A stretch of DNA of 19,509 bases from an uncultured Selenomonadaceae bacterium (GTDB lineage Bacteria; Bacillota_C; Negativicutes; Selenomonadales; Selenomonadaceae), in assembly GCA_946402475.1 (NCBI GenBank), contig CAMIWP010000002.1:1-19509 (forward strand). The letters are read 5' to 3'. The notes under the pieces were generated by a model. That model was not told the DNA's origin. It was given only the letters and a program-made list of their open reading frames with translations, and did not search any database. A program made the translations under genes and the position numbers. Below are positions 8,594 through 15,248 of this stretch, piece after piece (positions within the stretch are counted from its first letter, which is position 1; each line of letters starts with the position of its first letter).

Positions 8594-9454
8594 CCTTAAT
8601 ATCAGGGCCGTCAGTTCTTCCCCGGAGAACCGATATTTCTCTCCGCAGAAATGGCAACATACTTCTGCCTGCCCATCCTTGGCCAGGGATTCCAACTCCC
8701 GTCTGCCGAGGCTCAGGAGCACCTCCTCTATGCGACGCCTGGAGCATTGGCAGCGAAAGGAAAGGCCCACGGCAGCAAGGAATCCCACCGAGGGGATTCC
8801 CTTCAACAGCTGACGGATCATCTCCTTCCCGTCCATTCCTTCGCGAACCATGTGAGAAACAGAGCTCACCTTTCCAAGATTTTCCTCCAGTTGCCGAAGG
8901 GTTTCCTCCGCGGCATCCGGAAGAGGCTGGATGAAAAAGCCCCCGGCCGCCTCCGCCTTGAAATCCCTTCCCACGAGAACGCCCAGTCCCACGCTGGAGG
9001 GAGTCTGCTCCGACAGGAAGAGATAGCGGGTGAGGTCGTTGGCGATCTCGCCGTCCGTGATTTCGCAGCTTCCCGTGATCGGCTCCTTGAGGCCGGTGAA
9101 CCGCGTCACGGAAAGGAGCCCTCGTCCTACGGCGCTCCCCACGTCAAGCTTTCCGTGTTCGTTCAGGGGAAGATTCACATGAGGATTCCCCACATATCCG
9201 CGCACGGCACCTTCCGGCGTTGCGTCTGCCGTCACGGTTCCCAATGGGCCGTCACCGCTGAATTTCAGGGTGACGGCCTCTTTGTTCTTGAGATTTGCCG
9301 CAAAAAGAAGCGCCCCCGTCATGGTCCGCCCCAAGGCAGCGGCCGCCACGGGATAGCAGTCATGGCGGGCGATCCCCTCATTCACCAGATCCGTCGTAAC
9401 GGCGGCGTAGACCCGCACGCCCTCCGCCACCGCTTTTACAAGATGATCCCTCAT
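8489..9454 (-). CDS. hslO: Hsp33 redox-regulated chaperone
   Basis: Cytoplasmic holdase chaperone activated by oxidation and unfolding. The 321-residue product has the N-terminal Hsp33 domain (GRTMTGALLFAANLK, NPHVNLPLNEHGKLDVG, FLSEQTPSSVGLGVLV) and the zinc-centre cysteines Cys235-x-Cys237 and Cys267-x-x-Cys270. Hsp33 proteins usually stop soon after the second Cys pair, near 290 residues; here an acidic, glycine-rich tail (residues 288-321) continues and is encoded entirely by the strand opposite the end of the yjiH-type gene. The start overlaps the stop of the phosphodiesterase gene by 4 bp (ATGA), so it is translationally coupled and probably the last gene of the riboflavin transcript. 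Confidence 0.95.
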   Translation of the reverse strand: MRDHLVKAVAEGVRVYAAVTTDLVNEGIARHDCYPVAAAALGRTMTGALLFAANLKNKEAVTLKFSGDGPLGTVTADATPEGAVRGYVGNPHVNLPLNEHGKLDVGSAVGRGLLSVTRFTGLKEPITGSCEITDGEIANDLTRYLFLSEQTPSSVGLGVLVGRDFKAEAAGGFFIQPLPDAAEETLRQLEENLGKVSSVSHMVREGMDGKEMIRQLLKGIPSVGFLAAVGLSFRCQCSRRRIEEVLLSLGRRELESLAKDGQAEVCCHFCGEKYRFSGEELTALILRSAEDPVGKGGGDEKADDGPLKENQEELDKVHGDL

Positions 9455-10014
9455 CCCTTGATCCCCAGACTCATGAGCACCTCATCGGAATCGATATCCA
9501 CGATCTCGATCTTCTCATCCGTCAGGATCGCCACCGTGGAGCGCTTGTCCTCCCGCTTGGAGAGCGCCGGGGAACCAGGATTGAGGAAAATCGTATCCCC
9601 CCGTTTCTCCAGCACATTCGTATGGATGTGCCCGCTGATGAAAAGATCCGCCTTCAAATGCCTTGCCATGGCATCCTTTTCCTCATCGCTTTCCACCGTG
9701 TGCCCGTGAGTGACGACAATGCGAAAGCCCTCCAGCATCACGTAGGCGTAAGGAGTCTGGACAGGTCCCTCCAATACCATGGCATCTACCTCGGAATCAC
9801 AGTTGCCCTTGGCAATGATGACAGGCACGGAGGAGGCATTGATGCGCTCTGCCAGTCCGGCGGGGTTGTAGTCTTCCAGCATGGGATTGCGGGGGCCGTG
9901 ATAGAGAACATCCCCTGCATGGAGGATGATGTCGGCGTCCTTGAAGAATTTCTCATAGGCCAATGCCCAGCGTTTTTCATGCCCGTGGGTATCACTGATA
10001 ATACCTGCTTTCAT
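9451..10014 (-). CDS. yfcE: YfcE-type metallophosphodiesterase
   Basis: Calcineurin-like, dimetal phosphodiesterase of the YfcE/MJ0936 type; E. coli YfcE cleaves artificial phosphodiesters and its natural substrate is unknown. All metal motifs are present in 187 residues: SDTHGH (7-12), HAGDVLYHGPRNP (32-44), GNCDSE, THGH, and SGHIHTN, plus FLNPGS near the C-terminus. The HAGDVLYHGPRNP block is typical of true YfcE orthologues. Start ATG 10014 has GGAGGGG upstream; it lies 16 bp after the ribH stop and overlaps hslO by 4 bp. Operon position suggests co-expression with riboflavin synthesis, which would not be predicted from the known biochemistry. Confidence 0.92.
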   Translation of the reverse strand: MKAGIISDTHGHEKRWALAYEKFFKDADIILHAGDVLYHGPRNPMLEDYNPAGLAERINASSVPVIIAKGNCDSEVDAMVLEGPVQTPYAYVMLEGFRIVVTHGHTVESDEEKDAMARHLKADLFISGHIHTNVLEKRGDTIFLNPGSPALSKREDKRSTVAILTDEKIEIVDIDSDEVLMSLGIKG

Positions 10015-10030
10015 TTCCGCCCCTCCCCCA

Positions 10031-10495
10031 TCAGAGCTTCTTCATGAGATTTGCCATCTCCATGGCGGCCATGGCGCTGTCCGTTCCCTTGTTTCCGGCC
10101 TTTGTTCCGGCCCTTTCGATGGCCTGCTCGATGTTCTCCGTGGTCACCACGCCAAAGATAGTGGGAACCCCTGTGCTCATGCCCACCTGGGCCGTGCCCT
10201 TGGAGACCTCGTTGCACACATAATCGTAATGGCTCGTGGAACCTCGGATCACCGCCCCGAGGCAGATGACTGCGTCGTACTTCCCGCTCTCCGCCATCCT
10301 CTTCGCCGTCACGGGAATCTCAAAGGCACCGGGAACCCATGCCACATCAATGTCCTCATCCCTCGTCTCATGACGGTGAAGCGCATCCAGGGCACCCCCC
10401 AGGAGTTTGCTGGTGATGAACTCATTGAACCGGGACACCACGATGCCGAATTTCAGCCCCTTGCCTGTGATAAAACCTTCCAATACATTTGCCAT
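10031..10495 (-). CDS. ribH: Lumazine synthase (6,7-dimethyl-8-ribityllumazine synthase)
   Basis: Condenses 5-amino-6-ribitylaminouracil with 3,4-dihydroxy-2-butanone 4-phosphate, the penultimate riboflavin step. The 154-residue product has the substrate motifs [17 protein letters not shown] and [14 protein letters not shown] with the catalytic His, and a C-terminal [11 protein letters not shown] helix. ATG 10495 is preferred to the in-frame ATG at 10510 because GGAGG lies exactly 8 nt before it and inside the longer frame. It follows ribBA by 24 bp. Confidence 0.97.
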   Translation of the reverse strand: MANVLEGFITGKGLKFGIVVSRFNEFITSKLLGGALDALHRHETRDEDIDVAWVPGAFEIPVTAKRMAESGKYDAVICLGAVIRGSTSHYDYVCNEVSKGTAQVGMSTGVPTIFGVVTTENIEQAIERAGTKAGNKGTDSAMAAMEMANLMKKL

Positions 10496-10503
10496 GCGAC
10501 TGA

Positions 10504-10508
10504 CCTCC
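10504..10508 (-). promoter_or_regulatory. Ribosome binding site deciding the ribH start
   Basis: GGAGG on the minus strand, 8 nt upstream of ATG 10495. It occupies the second and third codons of the alternative frame starting at 10510, so the upstream ATG is unlikely to be used. Confidence 0.7.
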
Positions 10509-10519
10509 ATCCAACTTTC

Positions 10520-11731
10520 TTATTCCTTCTCTTTTTCGTCCAAGATGTGACCCATTTTCGTCTTTTTGACGGTCAGGTACTTCTTATCGAACTTGTTTGC
10601 CTTGATGATGATGGGAACACGCTCCACGATGCTGAGTCCGTAACCCTCCAACCCGGCCCGTTTGGCGGGGTTGTTGGTCATAAGGCGGATGCTGGTGAGC
10701 CCAAGCTGCGAGAGGATCTGCGCCCCAATGCCGTAATCCCTGAGATCGGGAGCAAAGCCCAGAAGGACGTTCGCCTCCACCGTATCCTTGCCGTCATCCT
10801 GCAGGGCATAGGCCCGCATCTTGTTGGCAAGGCCGATGCCCCGCCCTTCCTGGCGCATATAGAGAACAACCCCTTCCCCTGCGGCCTCGATCTTCTTCAT
10901 GGCCGCCACCAGTTGCTCTCCGCAGTCGCACCGAAGGGATCCCAAGGCATCTCCCGTAAGGCATTCCGAATGCACCCTCACCAGGACATTCTTCTTTCCT
11001 TCGACCTCCCCCTTGACGATGGCCAGATTGCATTTTCCGTCCAGCTTGCTCTCAAATGCCTTGATGCGGAAATGCCCGTACTTGCTCGGAAAGTCCACAT
11101 CCGCTACCTGCTTCACGAAATTTTCCGTTCGCTTGCGGTACTCGATGAGAGACTTCACAGTAATCATGTGGAGCCCGTGTTTTTCGGCAAACTCCGCCAG
11201 CTTCGGCGTCCGCATCATATGCCCGTCATCGTCCATGATCTCGCAGCAGAGCCCTGCGGGATAGAATCCGGCCAACCGCGCGAGATCCGTGGTGGTTTCC
11301 GTATGCCCCGCCCGCCGGAGAACGCCCCCTTCGACAGAGCGCAGGGGAAAGACGTGACCGGGGCGGCGAAAGCTGGAAGGCTTCGCCTTGGGATCCAGCA
11401 ACTTCTTGATGGTCTGGCAGCGCTCAAAAGCCGAGATCCCCGTCTCAGTATCAAAGGCGTCGATGGAGACGGTAAACGCCGTCTCGTGGTGATCCGTATT
11501 GTTGGGCACCATGGGCAGGATGTCCAGCTCATCGAGGCGTGCGCCGTCAATGGGCGTACAGATGAGCCCTTTGGCGTAGGTGGCCATAAAGTTGATGTCC
11601 TCGGGCGTCACCGTCTCCGCCGCCACGATGAGATCCCCTTCGTTCTCCCGATCCTCATCGTCCACCACCACGACCATCCTGCCTTTTTTTATATCCTCAA
11701 TGGCCTGTTCCACAGTTGCAAAATCCGACAT
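10520..11731 (-). CDS. ribBA: Bifunctional DHBP synthase / GTP cyclohydrolase II
   Basis: Makes both precursors of riboflavin: the N-terminal half forms 3,4-dihydroxy-2-butanone 4-phosphate from ribulose 5-phosphate, the C-terminal half opens GTP. The 403-residue product has the RibB motifs [28 protein letters not shown] and [15 protein letters not shown], then the RibA zinc site SEC...RCDCGEQL, the [11 protein letters not shown] loop and [15 protein letters not shown]. Both active sites look intact. ATG 11731 has AGAGGAG 7 nt upstream; the longer frame to 11755 would overlap ribE and place this ribosome site inside the gene. It follows the ribE stop by 13 bp. Confidence 0.97.
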   Translation of the reverse strand: MSDFATVEQAIEDIKKGRMVVVVDDEDRENEGDLIVAAETVTPEDINFMATYAKGLICTPIDGARLDELDILPMVPNNTDHHETAFTVSIDAFDTETGISAFERCQTIKKLLDPKAKPSSFRRPGHVFPLRSVEGGVLRRAGHTETTTDLARLAGFYPAGLCCEIMDDDGHMMRTPKLAEFAEKHGLHMITVKSLIEYRKRTENFVKQVADVDFPSKYGHFRIKAFESKLDGKCNLAIVKGEVEGKKNVLVRVHSECLTGDALGSLRCDCGEQLVAAMKKIEAAGEGVVLYMRQEGRGIGLANKMRAYALQDDGKDTVEANVLLGFAPDLRDYGIGAQILSQLGLTSIRLMTNNPAKRAGLEGYGLSIVERVPIIIKANKFDKKYLTVKKTKMGHILDEKEKE

Positions 11732-11744
11732 TTCCCCACTCCTC

Positions 11745-12383
11745 TCAAAAACCATGCACTGCCAAAAATTCTCTTGTAAGCCCTGCTGCTTTCTTCGAAT
11801 AGGACTCCCCGCCCCCCATCAGCTTTTCCACGTACTTCCCGATCACGTCCGTCTCGATGTTGATGGGACTCCCGGGGCGCTTCTGTCCCAGGTTTGTGAC
11901 CTCTCTTGTATGGGGGATCAGAGACACGGTAAAGTCCGTGACGGACACGGCTGCCACGGTAAGGCTGATGCCGTCAAGTGCGACGGAGCCCTTTTCCACC
12001 ACGTATCGGAGAATCCCTGCATCCGCCGATACCCTCATGAGAATGGCATTTTTCTCCTCCCGGAAGGAAAGGATCTTCCCCACCCCGTCAATATGGCCGC
12101 TGACGATATGCCCGCCCAGACGGCCGGACAAGGTAAGGGCTCGCTCCAGATTCACGGGGCTCCCTCTGCTAAGTTCCTCCAAGGAAGTCCGTCGAAGGGT
12201 CTCCGGCATGACATCCGCCTTGAAACAGGAATCGTCAAAATCCGTCACCGTCAGGCAGATGCCGTTTACGGAAATGCTATCCCCCAAATGAACGTCCGCC
12301 AGCACCTTTTCGGCTCCTATGACAAGCTGTCCGTTCCCGATTCGAAGAACCTTGCCGACCTCCTCCACAATTCCGGTAAACAA
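11745..12383 (-). CDS. ribE: Riboflavin synthase, alpha chain
   Basis: Dismutates two lumazine molecules to riboflavin, the last step of the pathway. The 212-residue product has the diagnostic N-terminus [10 protein letters not shown] and two repeated lumazine-binding barrels (SGHIDGVG in the middle; [15 protein letters not shown] and [10 protein letters not shown] in the second copy mirroring [11 protein letters not shown] in the first). The start is TTG at 12383, with GAGG overlapping the ribD stop 7 nt upstream; beginning with FTGIV is obligatory for the family. Gap to ribD is 9 bp. Confidence 0.97.
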   Translation of the reverse strand: MFTGIVEEVGKVLRIGNGQLVIGAEKVLADVHLGDSISVNGICLTVTDFDDSCFKADVMPETLRRTSLEELSRGSPVNLERALTLSGRLGGHIVSGHIDGVGKILSFREEKNAILMRVSADAGILRYVVEKGSVALDGISLTVAAVSVTDFTVSLIPHTREVTNLGQKRPGSPINIETDVIGKYVEKLMGGGESYSKKAAGLTREFLAVHGF

Positions 12384-12392
12384 GCCATCGCC

Positions 12393-13484
12393 TCACTTCC
12401 GCACACAGCCAGAGATGAGCACATCTCCCGCCAGATTCTCTACCTCGACATCCTCAAGCACAACCGCGTCGGAAAGCTCGGCAAAGCCGACTCCCCCCAC
12501 GGGCGTGAGCGCCTCCCGCCCTCCCAGAAGTTTCGGGGCGATAAAGGCATGTACCCGATCCACCAGTCCTGCCTGCAAAAAGGAAAAGTTTACCGCCGAT
12601 CCGCCCTCCACGAAAAGGGAGCAGATCTCCCTCTCTCCCAGCTGGCGCAAGAGCTCCCGCAAATCCACCCGATCTCCGTCTCCCGCCACCAAAACCTGGG
12701 CCCCTGCCTCCCGAAGTCTCTGGGTATTCGCTTCCGGGGCCTTTGCCGTCACCGCGATGAAGGTCTTTGCCTGTCCATCCGTCAGTAGCCTTGCACTCAA
12801 AGGAGTTCTTGCCCTGCTGTCCAGAACGATGCGGACAGGATTTTTTCCCCGGCCTTCCGGCAACCGTGTTGTCAGGCTCGGATCGTCCGCCAGCACCGTC
12901 TGTATCCCCACGAGGATTCCATCGTGAATATCCCGCCACTCGTGGACCCTCCTGCGGGATGCCTGGTTCGTGATCCATTGGGATTTCCCTGTCACCGTGG
13001 CAATTTTCCCGTCAAGGCTCATGGCGGTCTTCATGGTGACAAAGGGAAGCCCCGTGGAAATCCACTTCAGGAACACCTCATTGAGCTTTCGGGCCTCCGC
13101 TTCCAAAATACCGCAGGACACATCCAGTCCCGCCTCCCTCAGCATGGCGATTCCCTTCCCCGCCACCAGGGGATTCGGATCCCCCATGGCAATGACCACA
13201 CGGCGGATCCCCGCCTCGATCACCGCCTTCGCGCAGGGTCCCGTGCGCCCGTAATGGGCGCAGGGTTCCAAGGTTACGTAGAGGGTCGCATCCTCGGCGA
13301 GCTCCCCTGCCATGCGCAAAGCGTGGATCTCCGCGTGGGGCGTTCCGGCTTTCCGATGCCATCCGGATGCCACGATCCGCCCATCCCTCACGACAACGGC
13401 CCCCACCAGGGGGTTCGGGGAGGTGCGTCCCAGAGCGTTTTTCGCAAGCTCCAGTGCGATTCCCATGTAATCCTCATCTTGCAC
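12393..13484 (-). CDS. ribD: Bifunctional riboflavin deaminase-reductase RibD
   Basis: Deaminates and then reduces the pyrimidine intermediate made by GTP cyclohydrolase II. The 363-residue product has the deaminase zinc site His50-Ala-Glu52 (TPHAEIHAL) with Cys75 and Cys84 ([13 protein letters not shown]), and the reductase domain starting around [12 protein letters not shown] with [12 protein letters not shown] and a C-terminal LLGG motif. The start is GTG 13484, with GAGGTG about 7 nt upstream. First gene of the operon, immediately downstream of the FMN riboswitch terminator, so its expression should fall when FMN is plentiful. Confidence 0.97.
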   Translation of the reverse strand: MQDEDYMGIALELAKNALGRTSPNPLVGAVVVRDGRIVASGWHRKAGTPHAEIHALRMAGELAEDATLYVTLEPCAHYGRTGPCAKAVIEAGIRRVVIAMGDPNPLVAGKGIAMLREAGLDVSCGILEAEARKLNEVFLKWISTGLPFVTMKTAMSLDGKIATVTGKSQWITNQASRRRVHEWRDIHDGILVGIQTVLADDPSLTTRLPEGRGKNPVRIVLDSRARTPLSARLLTDGQAKTFIAVTAKAPEANTQRLREAGAQVLVAGDGDRVDLRELLRQLGEREICSLFVEGGSAVNFSFLQAGLVDRVHAFIAPKLLGGREALTPVGGVGFAELSDAVVLEDVEVENLAGDVLISGCVRK

Positions 13485-13502
13485 TCAGTTTCACCTCACC
13501 GC

Positions 13503-13534
13503 AAAAAGGCCGATCAAGCAATGCTCAATCGGCC
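13503..13534 (-). terminator. Riboswitch-controlled intrinsic terminator before ribD
   Basis: On the minus strand, GGCCGAT pairs with ATCGGCC and the stem continues through two G-U pairs to 12 bp with a 3-nt loop (13508-13534), followed by five T (13503-13507). It stands 19 bp before the ribD start codon and 30 nt after the aptamer, the position of a transcriptional expression platform. Confidence 0.85.
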
Positions 13535-13564
13535 GTGAATGCACGCAAACAAAAACGCGCAACA

Positions 13565-13676
13565 CTCTTTTCTCATCCAGACTTTCACTGTCGGCCCCGG
13601 AATCTCACCGGGTCATGCCACGAAAATGGCTTGCGGGCTGTACCGCCGGTGGGGAATCCCACCCCGCCTCAAAGAG
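13565..13676 (-). ncRNA. FMN riboswitch aptamer (RFN element)
   Basis: Minus-strand sequence carries the conserved RFN blocks in order: GAGGCGGGGTG, GGATTCCCCACCGGCGGTA, AGCCCGC with AAGCC, TGACCCGGTGAGATTCCGGG, then GCCGACAGTGAAAGTCTGGA and TGAGAAAAGAG. The closing P1 helix is CTCTTT (13671-13676) with AAAGAG (13565-13570). FMN binding is expected to favour the terminator just downstream and shut off the ribDEBAH operon. Confidence 0.95.
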
Positions 13677-13703
13677 CTTTCCCATATTCGATTCTTCTGC
13701 CGG

Positions 13704-13898
13704 TCATGCAAAATCCGGCCGGTGCTGCTCAAATACATGGATGCAGGAACGCTGGCTCTGCGCGGCAAGTATGTCCTCATAGGAGATCGGAGGCAGTCCC
13801 TCCGCCCGCAGCTTCTCCTGCAATTTCATCTGGCACTCGATGGCATTCTCCGACATGCCCTTCTGCCGGGCCTCCCGCTTAAACTGTTCCGCCGTCAT
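13704..13898 (-). CDS. Small protein of unknown function
   Basis: A 64-residue product not matched to a family I know. It begins ATG 13898 with GGGAG 7 nt upstream, which supports real translation. The first 35 residues are highly charged and likely helical (AEQFKREARQKG, QMKLQEKLRAEG), followed by LPPISYEDILAAQSQ and a short tail with Cys52 and aromatic residues (CIHVFEQHRPDF). No signal peptide or membrane segment. It lies 64 bp after lepB in the same direction and its stop codon is 28 bp before the FMN aptamer, so it may be the end of the lepB transcript, and read-through from it could reach the riboswitch. Confidence 0.7.
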   Translation of the reverse strand: MTAEQFKREARQKGMSENAIECQMKLQEKLRAEGLPPISYEDILAAQSQRSCIHVFEQHRPDFA

Positions 13899-13962
13899 GA
13901 AATCACTCCCAACATTGACTTAAGTTCGACACTGGAGAAAAATCTCCTTCCAAAAATCCCTT

Positions 13963-14484
13963 CTACTCCAGACTTTTGAATTCTCCGACAGGCCAAAAGA
14001 CGAGAACCGCCTTTCCCTTGATAAGATCGTAGGGGACAAAGCCCACATCCACAAAACGGCTGTCCTCGGAATTGTTGCGGTTATCCCCCATGACGAAGAC
14101 CGTGCCCTGGGGCACTGTCGCCTTGGGATACTCGCTGCGGGTCTTCTCAAGGATGTATGGTTCATTCAGAAGCTGATCGTTGACATATACACGCCCTTCC
14201 TTGATCTCGATGGAATCCCCTGGCACCGCGATGACCCTCTTGATGAAATCGCGGCTAGGATCCCGGGGATACCGGAACACGAGGACTTCCCCCTTCTCCG
14301 GGGAGCGGAAGCGATAGATGAACTTGTTGACCACAAGCCGCTCTCCCGACTGCAAGGTTGGCCGCATGGACGGCCCATCCACAATGTACAGCTCCACAAT
14401 GAAGTGACGAATAAAAAATGCGAGAACAACGGCCACCAGGATGGATATCAACCAATCCTTGGCCTCCTCCCCTAATGAGCTCAT
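13963..14484 (-). CDS. lepB: Signal peptidase I
   Basis: Inner-membrane serine protease that removes signal peptides from exported proteins. The 173-residue product has one N-terminal membrane anchor (residues 12-33), catalytic Ser39 in GPSMRPTL, general base Lys82 in DFIKRVIAVPGD, and the box E motif MGDNRNNSEDSR. This is the short, single-anchor Gram-positive form. Start ATG 14484 has GGGAGGAG directly upstream; a longer in-frame start at 14565 would cross the intergenic region and is rejected. It lies about 90 bp downstream of the rplS terminator. Confidence 0.96.
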   Translation of the reverse strand: MSSLGEEAKDWLISILVAVVLAFFIRHFIVELYIVDGPSMRPTLQSGERLVVNKFIYRFRSPEKGEVLVFRYPRDPSRDFIKRVIAVPGDSIEIKEGRVYVNDQLLNEPYILEKTRSEYPKATVPQGTVFVMGDNRNNSEDSRFVDVGFVPYDLIKGKAVLVFWPVGEFKSLE

Positions 14485-14571
14485 GCCTCTCCTCCCGGAA
14501 GGAACTATGCGAAAATAACCGTGCAATATACGCAGAATGAAGTGAATATTACTACACAGTTCCAAAATACC

Positions 14572-14599
14572 AAAAATAGGGACTGCAGCCGCAGTCCCT
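14572..14599 (-). terminator. Intrinsic terminator of rplS
   Basis: Minus strand AGGGACTGC (14591-14599), loop GGCT, GCAGTCCCT (14578-14586), then ATTTTT. It starts 13 bp after the rplS stop. Confidence 0.85.
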
Positions 14600-14612
14600 A
14601 CTGTACGCTGAA

Positions 14613-14954
14613 TCAGCGCTTCTCCCTGATACGAGCTGCCTTACCCGTGAGCTTGCGCAGGTAATAGAGCTTCGCACGGCGAACAATACCGCGGCGCATG
14701 ACCTCGATCTTGTCAATGCGCGGAGAATGTACCGGGAAGGTACGCTCCACACCCGTACCATAGGAAATGCGACGAACCGTAAAAGTCTCCCTCACGCCCG
14801 TACCCTGACGACCGATGACCACACCTTCAAACACCTGAATGCGCTCGCGGGTGCCCTCAACGATCTTCGCGTGGACACGCAGCGTATCGCCGGGCCCAAA
14901 ATCGGGAATGTCAGAGCGAAGCTGCTCCTTCTCCAGTGCCTCAATGATATTCAT
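14613..14954 (-). CDS. rplS: 50S ribosomal protein L19
   Basis: Large-subunit ribosomal protein at the 30S-50S interface. The 113-residue product is full length, with [50 protein letters not shown], and the C-terminal RRAKLYYLR motif. GAAGGAGG lies 7-9 nt before ATG 14954. Monocistronic here: strong promoter and structured leader upstream, hairpin terminator downstream. The usual trmD/rimM neighbours are absent. Confidence 0.98.
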   Translation of the reverse strand: MNIIEALEKEQLRSDIPDFGPGDTLRVHAKIVEGTRERIQVFEGVVIGRQGTGVRETFTVRRISYGTGVERTFPVHSPRIDKIEVMRRGIVRRAKLYYLRKLTGKAARIREKR

Positions 14955-14973
14955 CCGTATATCCTCCTTCTTC

Positions 14974-15017
14974 AGACGTTCATGGCAAGCATCATGGCTC
15001 GATCCAGAGGACCGTCC
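14974..15017 (-). promoter_or_regulatory. Structured rplS leader, possible L19 leader RNA
   Basis: In the minus-strand leader GGACG (15013-15017) pairs with CGTCT (14974-14978), enclosing two small hairpins, GTCC/GGAT with a TCT loop and GAGC/GCTT with a CATGAT loop, i.e. a three-way junction just before the ribosome site. Its place and size fit the ribosomal protein L19 leader family known upstream of rplS in Firmicutes; I cannot confirm the covariance match. Confidence 0.5.
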
Positions 15018-15029
15018 GCATACTGGTTA

Positions 15030-15058
15030 AGTATATCATGCTTTTCTGACGGTTTCAA
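15030..15058 (-). promoter_or_regulatory. Strong promoter of rplS
   Basis: Minus strand TTGAAA (15053-15058), 17-nt spacer, TATACT (15030-15035) preceded by TGA (extended -10). Predicted transcription start is near 15023, giving a leader of about 70 nt. Confidence 0.8.
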
Positions 15059-15084
15059 CCGCTCCGAAAAAATTTCTTGCATCC

Positions 15085-15100
15085 CGGCAAGGAAATTGCA
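15085..15100 (+). promoter_or_regulatory. Candidate sigma-54 promoter of chemoreceptor gene
   Basis: CGGCAAG, 4 nt, TTGCA on the plus strand. The invariant GG (15086-15087) and GC (15098-15099) are separated by 10 nt, and 10 of 12 core positions match the TGGCACG-N4-TTGCA pattern. It lies 148 bp before the chemoreceptor ATG. No convincing sigma-A or sigma-28 site was found in the interval, but no activator site or rpoN gene is visible either. Confidence 0.4.
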
Positions 15101-15248
15101 CCAACCAAAGCACTCCGACGGTATGGCTGGAAGGTCGTCAGAAAAAAAAGAACCGAAAAGGAGGAAAATGTGCGCTTCTTGTAGAATTCACTGGAAAATG
15201 ATTTATTCATGACCAATCCAATCTAAATTTTTTCGTGGGGGGAGCGAC

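Noticed and set aside
10229..11779. 516-codon open frame antisense to ribBA and ribH
   Set aside because: Covers two clear enzymes on the other strand; composition is that of a shadow frame and no domain is recognisable.
13683..13711. Promoter TTGCAT-N17-AATATG for the rib operon
   Set aside because: The position is ideal for starting at the aptamer, but the -10 box matches only three of six consensus bases, so it is not listed as a feature.
14546..14573. Promoter TTGGTA-N16-TAATAT for lepB
   Set aside because: Good -10 box but weak -35 box overlapping the rplS terminator; AT-rich sequence makes chance likely.
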